A DNA stretch of 64,000 nucleotides from Hyphomicrobiales bacterium (GTDB lineage Bacteria > Pseudomonadota > Alphaproteobacteria > Rhizobiales > Ancalomicrobiaceae). Of this stretch, positions 50,450 to 59,300 are shown piece by piece; position 1 is the first letter of the stretch, and each line of letters begins with the position of its first letter. The DNA is taken from the NCBI GenBank assembly GCA_021286855.1, contig JAJTBO010000011.1:44763-108762 (forward strand). The letters are read 5' to 3'. Made by a program: the position numbers and the translations under genes. The notes below the pieces were generated by a model that saw nothing but the letters and a program-made list of their open reading frames with translations, was not told the origin of the DNA and ran no database searches.

Positions 50450-51970
50450 ATGGACCTCGTGCGACGGCTGGCTTATGGATCTCGAGCCGATCTCGCGCCG
50501 GAAGCCCGTCTCATGCATCTCGTCCTTCGCAACATCGCCGAAAAACGCGTCCTGCTCGTCGGCGACGCCATGCTCGATCGCTACATGGAAGGGCCGGTCG
50601 GGCGGATCTCGCCGGAGGCTCCTGTGCCGATCGTCCGCGTCGGCGACGTCTTCGAGCGGCCGGGCGGCGCGGCCAACGTCGCGCTGAACCTCGCCTCACT
50701 CGGCGTCGCCGTCACCTTCCTCGCCTATGTCGGCGACGATCCGGACGCCGAGGCGCTCGCCCGCCGCCTGCGCGAGGCCGGGGTCGAGACCCGCTTCGTC
50801 ACCGCGAAGGCGGCGCGCACCATCGTCAAGCTGCGCGTGCTGTCGCAGCGCCACCAGCTGCTGCGCCTCGATTTCGAAGACGGATTCGGCGACCAGGACC
50901 ACGCGCGCCTCCTCGCCGATTTCCGCGCCGCGTTGGCGGGTCACGATCTCGTCGTGCTCTCCGACTACGGCAAGGGCACGCTCGCGGCGGTCGCCGAGAT
51001 GATCGCCGCCGCCCGGGTCGCCGGCCGACCGGTGGTCGTCGATCCGAAGGGGACCGACTTCGCCCGCTACGCCGGCGCGACCGCGATCACGCCGAACGCG
51101 TCGGAATTTACGGCGGTCGCCGGCCGCGCCGCCGACGAGGACGATTTCGCGACCCGTGGTTTCCGCCTGCGCGAGACGCTCGACCTCGAGCACCTTCTCG
51201 TCACCCGCGGCGAACGCGGCATGAGCCTGTTCGGCCCGGAGAGCTTCCGCCTCGACATCCCGACTCAGGCGCGCGAGGTCTACGACGTCACCGGCGCCGG
51301 CGACACGGTGATCGCCACGCTCGCCGCGGCGCTCGCCGCCGGGGCCGACTTCGCCGACGCCACCCGGCTGGCCAATCTCGCCGCCGGCATCGTTGTCGGC
51401 CGGATGGGCACCGCCACCGTCACGCTCGACGAGCTCTCCGCCGTCGCCGCGCCGCTCGGCGCGCCCGACGAGACCGAGACGACGCTGCGCCGCATCGCCG
51501 AGGCCAAGGCGCGGGGCGAGCGGGTCGTCATGACCAACGGCTGCTTCGACATCCTGCACGCCGGCCACGTCGACTATCTGACCCGCGCCAAGGCGTTCGG
51601 CCATCGGCTGGTGGTGGCGGTCAATTCCGACGCTTCGGTCGCCCGGCTGAAGGGGTCGAGCCGCCCGATCAACCCGCTCGCCGATCGGATGCGGCTCCTC
51701 GCGGCGCTCAAGGCGGTCGACTGGGTGGTCGCCTTCGACGGCTCGATCGACGCCGAGGGCCGACATTCCGACACGCCGCTCGACCTGATCCGCGCCGTCG
51801 CTCCCGACGTCCTGGTCAAGGGCGGCGACTACACGATCGACACGATCGTCGGGGCTTCGGACGTCGTCGCGGCCGGCGGCGAGGTCCGCGTCCTGCCCTT
51901 CGTCGAGGGCCGTTCGACCAGCGCCGTCATCGCCCGCATCGCCGAAGACGCGGTCGCCGTCAAAGGCTGA
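50450..51970 (+). CDS. hldE: Bifunctional HldE (heptose-7-phosphate kinase / heptose-1-phosphate adenylyltransferase)
   Basis: A 506-aa enzyme of ADP-heptose synthesis for LPS inner core. The N-terminal ribokinase-like domain has ERPGGAANVALNLASLG and VYDVTGAGDTVIATLA (anion hole and catalytic Asp). The C-terminal cytidylyltransferase-like domain has TNGCFDILHAGHVDYL with the HxGH motif. No strong ribosome-binding site decides between ATG 50450 and ATG 50513. The longer form is listed. Confidence 0.92.
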   Translation: MDLVRRLAYGSRADLAPEARLMHLVLRNIAEKRVLLVGDAMLDRYMEGPVGRISPEAPVPIVRVGDVFERPGGAANVALNLASLGVAVTFLAYVGDDPDAEALARRLREAGVETRFVTAKAARTIVKLRVLSQRHQLLRLDFEDGFGDQDHARLLADFRAALAGHDLVVLSDYGKGTLAAVAEMIAAARVAGRPVVVDPKGTDFARYAGATAITPNASEFTAVAGRAADEDDFATRGFRLRETLDLEHLLVTRGERGMSLFGPESFRLDIPTQAREVYDVTGAGDTVIATLAAALAAGADFADATRLANLAAGIVVGRMGTATVTLDELSAVAAPLGAPDETETTLRRIAEAKARGERVVMTNGCFDILHAGHVDYLTRAKAFGHRLVVAVNSDASVARLKGSSRPINPLADRMRLLAALKAVDWVVAFDGSIDAEGRHSDTPLDLIRAVAPDVLVKGGDYTIDTIVGASDVVAAGGEVRVLPFVEGRSTSAVIARIAEDAVAVKG

Positions 51971-51983
51971 ACGCTCGAATCAG

Positions 51984-52026
51984 ATGCGCCGGCGAATCGA
52001 ATGGTTCGCCGGCGCATTTGTTTTTT
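51984..52026 (+). terminator. Strong intrinsic terminator of hldE
   Basis: A perfect 13-bp stem (ATGCGCCGGCGAA / TTCGCCGGCGCAT, eight-base loop) is followed by TTGTTTTTT. Confidence 0.9.
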
Positions 52027-52045
52027 GATTCGTGAGTTCGGCTCA

Positions 52046-53284
52046 TCAATAGAGCAGGCGCGCCCGGATGGTGCCCTCGATCGACCGCATCTGGTCGAGC
52101 ACCTCGTCGGCGAAGGCGTCGGCGGCGTCCGCCTCGATCACCACGTAGCCGACGTCGCCCTCGGTCTGCAGATATTCGGCCGAGATGTTGAGGCCGCGAT
52201 CCGAGAACAGCGTGTTGAGGCGGTTGAGCATGCCCGGCCGGTTCTGATGGACGTGCATAAAGCGGGTGCCGGCCGGCCGCGCCGGCAGCTGCACCTGCGG
52301 GAAGTTGACCGCGCCGATGGTCGAGCCGATGTCGGACCAGTCGACGAGCTTGCGCGCCACTTCCGAGCCGATCCGCTCCTGCGCCTCTTCCGTCGAACCG
52401 CCGATGTGCGGCGTCAGGATGACGTTGGGGAGGCCCTGGATCGGCGAGACGAACTTCTCGGTGTTGCCCTTCGGCTCCTTCGGGAAGACGTCGACCGCCG
52501 CGCCGGCGAGATGGCCGTCCTTCAGCGCCGCGGCGAGCGCGTCGAGTTCGACCACGGTGCCGCGGGCGTTGTTGATCAGATAGGCGCCGCGCTTCATCGT
52601 GCGGATCTCGCGCTCGCCGATCATCATGTGGGTCGAGGCGTTCTCCGGCACGTGCAGCGACACCACGTCGGACTGGTCGAGCAGCGCCTCGAGGGTGCCG
52701 GCCGGCTCCGCCATGCCGTGGCTGAGCTTGTCGGTGACGTCGTGATAGATCACCCGCATGCCCATGCTCTCGGCGAGATTGGAGAGCTGCGAGCCGATGT
52801 TGCCGTAGCCGACGATGCCGAGCGTCTTGCCGCGCACCTCGAAGGAGGCGTTGGCCGACTTGTCCCAGCCGCCCTGATGCGCCGACACCGACCGGTCGAA
52901 GATCCGGCGCATCAGCATGACGATCTCGCCGATCACCAGCTCGGCGACCGAACGGGTGTTGGAGAACGGCGCGTTGAAGACCGGGATGCCGCGATTGCGC
53001 GCCGCGGCGAGATCGACCTGATTGGTGCCGACCGAGAAGCAGCCGACCGCCATCAGCTTGTCCGCCGCCTGGAACACCTCCTCGGTGAGCCGGGTGCGCG
53101 AGCGGATGCCGATCATGTGCACGCCCTTGACGGCCTCCTTCAGGGCGTCGCCCTCGAGCGCGGTCTTCAGATGCGTGACATTGGTGTAGCCGGCCCGCTT
53201 GAGGAGATCGACGGCCGTCGGGCTGATGCCTTCGAGCAGCAGGACGGAGATGCGATCGCGCGGCAGGGAAAGACGAACGGTCAT
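52046..53284 (-). CDS. serA: D-3-phosphoglycerate dehydrogenase
   Basis: A 412-aa enzyme, the first step of serine synthesis from 3-phosphoglycerate. VRGKTLGIVGYGNIGSQLSN (NAD site), INNARGTVVELDAL (catalytic Arg) and LTPHIGGSTEEAQE (catalytic His) are present. A C-terminal ACT domain ends in GTIRARLLY. It is the short E. coli-like form, with conserved N-terminal DRISVLLLEGISPTAVDLLK. The ATG at 53284 is preferred over the GTG three codons upstream. Confidence 0.94.
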   Translation of the reverse strand: MTVRLSLPRDRISVLLLEGISPTAVDLLKRAGYTNVTHLKTALEGDALKEAVKGVHMIGIRSRTRLTEEVFQAADKLMAVGCFSVGTNQVDLAAARNRGIPVFNAPFSNTRSVAELVIGEIVMLMRRIFDRSVSAHQGGWDKSANASFEVRGKTLGIVGYGNIGSQLSNLAESMGMRVIYHDVTDKLSHGMAEPAGTLEALLDQSDVVSLHVPENASTHMMIGEREIRTMKRGAYLINNARGTVVELDALAAALKDGHLAGAAVDVFPKEPKGNTEKFVSPIQGLPNVILTPHIGGSTEEAQERIGSEVARKLVDWSDIGSTIGAVNFPQVQLPARPAGTRFMHVHQNRPGMLNRLNTLFSDRGLNISAEYLQTEGDVGYVVIEADAADAFADEVLDQMRSIEGTIRARLLY

Positions 53285-53411
53285 GATCGGCACCGATTGG
53301 GAAGAGGAACACAGCGTCTAGGCCGAACCGACGCTCCGATTCAATGCCCGAAATGCAACATTCGCCGAAAAGACCGCTGATTTTGGGATCTTCACGCCCC
53401 GTCGCGGTCGC

Positions 53412-54239
53412 TCATCGGCGAGAGGCCGCATCGAGCGTGCGCCGCGCCGTCAGGTGGTGCAGCACGATGCCGCTGGTCACCGCGACGTTGAGGCTGTCGA
53501 CGCCGGCCGCCATCGGGATCGAGACGGCGCGGGTGCGGGCGAGCACGTCGTCCGAGAGCCCCGGCCCTTCGGTCCCGAGCAGCGCCGCGACGCGACCGCG
53601 CGGCGCGATGTCGACGAGCCGCTCGGCCGCCTTCGGCGACAGGGACAGCGCCTCGAACCCGTGTCGCGCGAGCAACGCGACCGGATCCTCATCCGAGGGG
53701 ATCCGCGCCGACGGCACGCTCAGCACGTGGCCGACCGAGACCCGCAACGCCTTGCGATAGAACGGATCGCAACAGCGATCGTCGATCAGCACGGCGGCCG
53801 CGCCGAAGGCGGCGGCATTGCGGAAGATGCCGCCGATGTTGTCGTGATTGGCGATGCCGAGCGCCACCACCACGACTGCGTCATCGGGGAGCCGCGCCAG
53901 GAGGTCGCCGGCCGGTTCCTCGTCGCCCTTCCGCCCGAGCGCGAGGATGCCACGATGCAGCGGGAACCCGACGATCGTGTCGAGCACGGCGCGCGGCGCG
54001 ACATGGACGGGCACGGCGGCGTCGATCGTCTCGAGCATCGGCGCGAGGGCGGCGACGCGGCGCTCGTCGATCAGAAGCGACGTCGGCCGATGGAAGGAGG
54101 AGCGCAGGAGGACGGACAGAACCACCTCGCCCTCGGCGACGAACGCCCCGCGCCGCCCGACCAGATCGCGCTCGCGCACGTCTCGATAATCGGCGATGCG
54201 GGGATCGGCGGGGTCGGTGACGGGAACGAGGCGGACCAT
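53412..54239 (-). CDS. TrmH/SpoU-family RNA 2'-O-methyltransferase
   Basis: A 275-aa knotted methyltransferase. All three SpoU motifs are seen: NHDNIGGIFRNAAAFGA, ALLGTEGPGLSDD and IPMAAGVDSLNVAVTSGIVL. An N-terminal substrate-binding domain precedes them. The target, rRNA or tRNA, cannot be told. The much longer upstream frame overlaps the next gene and is not used. Confidence 0.87.
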   Translation of the reverse strand: MVRLVPVTDPADPRIADYRDVRERDLVGRRGAFVAEGEVVLSVLLRSSFHRPTSLLIDERRVAALAPMLETIDAAVPVHVAPRAVLDTIVGFPLHRGILALGRKGDEEPAGDLLARLPDDAVVVVALGIANHDNIGGIFRNAAAFGAAAVLIDDRCCDPFYRKALRVSVGHVLSVPSARIPSDEDPVALLARHGFEALSLSPKAAERLVDIAPRGRVAALLGTEGPGLSDDVLARTRAVSIPMAAGVDSLNVAVTSGIVLHHLTARRTLDAASRR

Positions 54240-54383
54240 CGTCCTCCCCTGCCATGCGGCCGGCCGCCGGACAAGCCTCGCGCGCCGAGCGGTCGCGATT
54301 TTCGCCGACAACGCCGCCGGCCTGCGGCATTCTCGGGCCGCCGCGCGCGATTCCGGCGGTGGCCCACGAAGGACGAGCTCCCC

Positions 54384-55058
54384 TTGGAAACCGATCTCTA
54401 TGCGCCGATCAAACGCCACCTGGAGGGGCTCGGCCTCGAGGTCAAGGGCGAGATCCGCGGCTGTGATCTGGTCGGGCTTTCCGACGGCGAGCCGGAGCTG
54501 GTGGTCGTCTGCGAACTGAAACAGACCTTCACCTTGGAATTGGTGCTGCAGGCGGTCGAGCGCACCGCGGCCTGCGACGAGATCTGGCTGGCGGTGGCGG
54601 CCTCCCGGCGCGGGCGCGGGCGCGAGAACGACAGACGGGTGAAGAAGCTCTGCCGCTTCCTCGGCTTCGGCCTCCTCGCGGTGGCCGCCGGCGGCCGCGT
54701 CGACGTGATCGTCGAACCCGAGCCCTGGAAGCCGCGGCGCGACGCCAAACGCCGGTCGCGGCTGGTCACGGAACACCGACGCCGGCGCGGCGATCCGGTC
54801 GTCGGCGGCTCGACGCGCGTGCCGCAACTGACCGCCTATCGCCAACAGGCGCTGGCGCTCGCCGATCTGCTCGCCGAAGGCCCGCGGCGTCCGCGCGATC
54901 TCACGGACGAGGCGCCGGAGGCCGCGAAGATCCTGCGCGGCAACGTCTACGGCTGGTTCGAGCGGATCGAACGCGGCGTCTACGCGCTCACCGAGAGCGG
55001 CCACGCCGCCCGCGCCGCCTGGGCGCCTCGGACGCGGAGCGCCGAGGCGGAAGCGTGA
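54384..55058 (+). CDS. DUF2161 family protein, TTG start
   Basis: A 224-aa protein. The conserved ETDLYAPIKRHLEGLGLEVK start is reached only from a TTG at 54384, with GGACGAG as ribosome-binding site. LVVVCELKQTFTLELVLQAV looks like the nuclease-like core of DUF2161, with an E-x-K catalytic pair in CELKQ. The C-terminal part is basic with a winged-helix-like end. The molecular role is unknown. Confidence 0.7.
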   Translation: METDLYAPIKRHLEGLGLEVKGEIRGCDLVGLSDGEPELVVVCELKQTFTLELVLQAVERTAACDEIWLAVAASRRGRGRENDRRVKKLCRFLGFGLLAVAAGGRVDVIVEPEPWKPRRDAKRRSRLVTEHRRRRGDPVVGGSTRVPQLTAYRQQALALADLLAEGPRRPRDLTDEAPEAAKILRGNVYGWFERIERGVYALTESGHAARAAWAPRTRSAEAEA

Positions 55059-55171
55059 GCGGCGATCCCCTTCAGGCGCCGCGCTCGGCGAGCGCGGACC
55101 GCTCGGAGAGCGCGGCGGCGGTCGGTCCTGTGGGTAAGCTACGGAAAAGGTTCCATCGTTCGATGTGGGGC

Positions 55172-55198
55172 TTGCCCCTCTGCGCGAAGCACTATAAG
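55172..55198 (+). promoter_or_regulatory. Candidate tRNA-Glu promoter
   Basis: TTGCCC and TATAAG with a short 15-base spacer lie just before tRNA-Glu. Confidence 0.4.
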
Positions 55199-55211
55199 AA
55201 ACCGCCCGCAA

Positions 55212-55286
55212 GCGCCCTTCGTCTATCGGTTAGGACGGCAGCCTTTCACGTTGCAAAGACGGGTTCGACTCCCGTAGGGCGCGCCA
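55212..55286 (+). tRNA. tRNA-Glu (TTC)
   Basis: The acceptor stem GCGCCCT/AGGGCGC, anticodon loop CTTTCAC with TTC at 55245-55247, T arm GGGTTCGACTCCC and encoded CCA are present. Confidence 0.96.
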
Positions 55287-55289
55287 CTC

Positions 55290-55500
55290 ACGTAGAAAAC
55301 CACGAACAAATCCGTTCCGGTTTCGCTGCCCTGAGACGGCGGCGGCGAGGACGGTCTTGTCGCCGATGATCCGGATCCGGCCATCGCCCACGGTGATCCC
55401 GGAGATGACGGATCGAGTCACGTTTTTTGCAGGCGTGAACGTCAAGGGGCGCCGGCAGCGGCGGCCAGTCGACATGGCTCGCCAACGGGCGTTTCAGATG
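55290..55500 (-). pseudogene. Possible C-terminal remnant of a site-specific recombinase
   Basis: On the minus strand, next to tRNA-Glu, a frame reads LTFTPAKNVTRSVISGITVG and then RIRIIGDKTVLAAAVSGQ. This resembles the tail of large serine recombinases, where a short beta hairpin ends in IRIIGDK-like residues. No upstream catalytic part follows in frame, and the rest of the 416-base gap (to 55702) shows no gene. Confidence 0.3.
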
Positions 55501-55702
55501 TGACAGACGAGAAGCGTCGGCGTGACGATGATCGCGCAGATCGGGATCCCGATGCGCGCCGGCACGGGTCCAAATGGCCGAGATCACCTGCAGGGCGCAT
55601 CCCTTCGCGCGGAACTCCTCGCACACCCCCTACGCCGGAGGGAAGGCGCTTCGAAACGCTTCGGTTTGCTCCGTCCACACCTGCGTATCCGTCCCCGATG
55701 CG

Positions 55703-56311
55703 CTAGCGTCGTGAACCCGCGCTCATCAGCGCGCGGAAGGCGTCGTCGACACCCTCGAGTGAAACAGGCAGATCGACCGCCTGACCGCGGACGTCCTTGT
55801 ACGTGAAATGAAGTCCTTGCGACGTTCGTCTCGTCAGAGCGCGCCATTCCTCGATCGACAGGTCGGCATCTGCGACGCACCCGCCGACGGCGCAACTCTT
55901 CCAGACGAGCGCCCGGGCCTCTTCCTTGACGCCGAGATGCTCCAAGCGCGGGGGGGCGATCAGCGTGACATTCGCCGGCACGACGACCAGAAAACGCACC
56001 TCGGCCTCGGTCTTTCCCAAATTCAGGCTGTAGAGCGCAAGATCGGATCCGTCGCCATTCTTGCGCAAACGTTGCGTCATCGAGCAATTCGATCCGGATT
56101 TGCCCACGGCATCCGTCGCGACACAGGCCACCATCCAGTCGCCGAAGGCCGCCGTCGTCGACTTCGGCCCGATCGGTGCGACCGGTTTCGGTGCGGCCGG
56201 GGGAGCGCCACGATCCGATTTCGGAGTTTCCGACCCGGCCGCCAGCGTCGCCCCGGGGAGGGTGACGCAGGCGACGACGACGGCGGCGATGGCGGCGATG
56301 GCTCTCACCAT
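55703..56311 (-). CDS. IalB-family periplasmic protein
   Basis: A 202-aa protein with a signal peptide (about 1-25, ATLAAG). The mature part is typical of the invasion-associated locus B family: FGDWMVACVATDAVGKSGSN, CSMTQRLRKNGDGSDLALYS and FLVVVPANVTLIAPPRL. IalB proteins are found in Bartonella, Brucella and free-living relatives, often with outer membrane functions, though their action is unclear. The start overlaps the autotransporter stop by seven bases (ATGGTGA), so the two are co-transcribed and coupled. Confidence 0.8.
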   Translation of the reverse strand: MVRAIAAIAAVVVACVTLPGATLAAGSETPKSDRGAPPAAPKPVAPIGPKSTTAAFGDWMVACVATDAVGKSGSNCSMTQRLRKNGDGSDLALYSLNLGKTEAEVRFLVVVPANVTLIAPPRLEHLGVKEEARALVWKSCAVGGCVADADLSIEEWRALTRRTSQGLHFTYKDVRGQAVDLPVSLEGVDDAFRALMSAGSRR

Positions 56312-59300
56312 TTGTAGCGGAACCCGGCCGAGAAATCGTGCGCCTGGACGTCTCGGGCAAGCCGCCCGGAATAGCGCCCGTAGATCGACACCGTGTCGCC
56401 GACATCGGCCGTGAGCCCGGTCGAAAACGCCAACGCATCGCGGCTGCGCGCCGGACCGGTCATGACGAAAGAGGATCCGACCATCGAGCCGTGGATCGTC
56501 GACGTGTCGTCTCCGAACGAATGGACCCATGCGGCCGAAATCATCGGCGCGATCGTCGCGCCCGTCGCCAGGGCGTATCGGGTCGACCACTTCAACCCGA
56601 AGCGTCCGTCGACGGCGGTGGTGCGGTTGTCGTCGATGGTGAGACTGAGGACGCCCGCCCCTTTTTCCGTATATCCGGCGGTCCAACCATGGATCACGTC
56701 GAGACCGACGAAGGGCATGAATTCGGACGACAGCCAGTGGATCTTGTATCCGCCGTCGAGGCCGAAGCGCACCGAACCGCCCGAATAGTCAGAGACCGCC
56801 ACCGACGACAGGACGTTGCGGCGGCCCTGGAAGGTCTGGAACGCATAGCCGACCAACCCGTTGAAGCGGAGCGCGTCGGTTTCCCAGGTGGCGTGTCCCA
56901 GAAGATGGTAGCTGTCGACGCCGAGATGCGAGGTCGGGTTCTGGACATCGACGTTCGAACGCGTATAGCCGCCGGCGAACCCGACCGAGAAGGCGTCGTC
57001 GATCCGTTTGATGATGCCCATCGTGAGGCCGCCGGATCTGAAATCGGAACTGCTCGTCCCGCTGCTGGCGTGCCCGAAGCCGAATTGACCGGTCGTCCAG
57101 ACGATCAGGGAATGCGCGACCGGCGGTTTGGCGTAGGCGCTGAGGACGCGGCCGATCGCGCGCTGCGCCGGTTGTTCCGGCTCTTCGTCGAGATAGGCCA
57201 TGGTCACGCCGTTGGCCTCGGCCGAGCCGCCGCCCACCGCGGCGTCGGACGCTCGTGAGACGGCCTGATCGACCGCCTGGACCGCCGACGTGGCCGCATC
57301 CGCCGACACCAGCGTCGCCTTGCCGGAGACCTCGTCGATGGTCTTCTGCACCTCGGTCGTGTTGCCCTGGGCCTTGGCGATCTGTTCGCCGATCTGGCGA
57401 TAGGCTTCCGCCTGATCGTCCGTCGTCAGTTTGGGCGTCTCGCCGAAGACGGCGTCGAGGAAGGTCTGACCCTGCGGGGTGATTTCCGACTTGGCCTGGG
57501 TCACCGCATCGGCGGTCTTCAGCGTCACGGACTTCGCATCGTACTGCACGGTCAGACCGAGAAAGTCCCAGTTGCCGCCCGTCCACTTCACGGTCGAAGC
57601 GAACGTGCCGTCGACCGCCGTCCCGGCGGTGAGAATTTGGAAGCTCGTTCCGCCGACGAGGTCGCGTCCGCGCAGGAGCAGACCGGCGTTACCCAGACTT
57701 GCCGTTCCTCCGACTTCGATCTTGTCCGAGGTCTTGCCCACGAGATCGACGAGGACGGTCGAAGCCGCATCGAGACGCATGTCTCCCACGACGGAAATCG
57801 TGCCGACGCCGTTCGAAGTCGCCGTGTCGCCGGGAGCGATCGTCGCGCCGGTCGACGTGATGGAGGAGACCGTGCCGGAGCCGCGAAGCGCAGAGCCGGT
57901 CGACAGGGTCACGCCGCCGAGAGTTCCCGAGAAGGACGCGCTGCCCGCATCGACGGTGAAGTCGACGCCGGTGAAATTCCCGACCAGCGTCCAGTCGGCG
58001 CCGCCGCTGAGCCTTCCCTTCTCGAAGCCGATCAGCGTCGTCGCGTCGATCGCCCCCGTTTGCCCGGCGGCTCCGGAGAAGACGAACGTGTCGACGCCGG
58101 CGCCGCCGTTCACGCTCACGTAACGTGCGCCGAGCGTCTGGCGAAACGTATCGTCGCCCGCGCCGAAGTCGACGGCCCCGGTGATCCGCCCGGTGTTGGA
58201 CAGCGCCGCCCCGCCGCCGGCGGAAAGCGTGACCGCGCCGTCGATGACGCCGCCGTTGTCGAGCGACACGGTTCCCGACGCGTTCGTCACGGACACCGCC
58301 GACGCGCCGGTTCCCGAAGCCGAAATCGTGCCGGAATTGCCGATCGCCACCGTCGCGGCGGACGTTTCGATCGCAACGCCGATCGCATTCGCCCCGGATC
58401 CGTCGATCCTCCCGCTGTTGTCGACCGAAATTCGACCGTCCGCGGCGCGCGCCGCCAAGCCGCTCGACCCGGCGCCGGCCACCGAAACGACGCCGGAGTT
58501 GGACGCCTCGAGCGTCGCGCTCGCCCCTTGCGCGAGCGTCAGCATCCCGGCGAGGCCGCCTCCGGTCGCGGTGATCGCCCCGCTGTTGTCGATCTTCGTC
58601 GTGCCGTTCGTCGTCCCCGCCGCGAGCGCCCCGGCGAAGCCGTAGCCTGTTCCATCGCTCGTCATCGTGATCGCGCCGGCGTTGGTCGAGGTCGCGCCGC
58701 CCGACCCCGAGAAAGCGACGACGCCGAATTGTCCGGCGTCGAGGATCACCTGGCCGGCGTTCGACGCGACGGCAGTTCCGCTGGTCGAGGACGCGGAGAG
58801 ACCCGAACTCGTGGCGCCTCCGACCGTGACGATTCCCGCCGCCGCGTTGATCGCGCTCGCTTGCCCGGAGGTGCTCGAGGCGGCGAGCCCCTTCGCGCCG
58901 GTTCCGTTGGCCGTCACCCGCCCGCGATTGGTCGCGGACACCTCTCCAGAGTTGCTCCACACCTCCACGCCGGTCGCCCGATCGCCGGTGGCGTCGATCA
59001 CTCCTTCGTTGACGCCCGACACGACGGCCGTGCCGTTCGGCGAGAAGGCGAAGATGCCGGAGGCGTTGGAACCCTCGACGGTGATCGAGCCCGCGTTCGT
59101 CGCCGAGACCGTGCCCCCGCCGGAGTCGGTCACGGCCTGCACGCCGGCCGCGTTCGACCCACGCGCGACGATCGCGCCCCGATTGGTCACCACAACATCC
59201 GAACCGGTCGTCGTCTGCGCGGCGACGCCCTTGCCGTTGTCGGAGACGACGGTGACCGCGCCTTGGTTGGTGAGCGAAATCCGCCCGGAGGCGGTCTGCG

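Noticed and set aside
55500..55702. Small plus-strand frames upstream of the IalB-like gene
   Set aside because: They are Arg/Pro-rich, overlap one another and show no start signals, as expected for non-coding GC-rich DNA.
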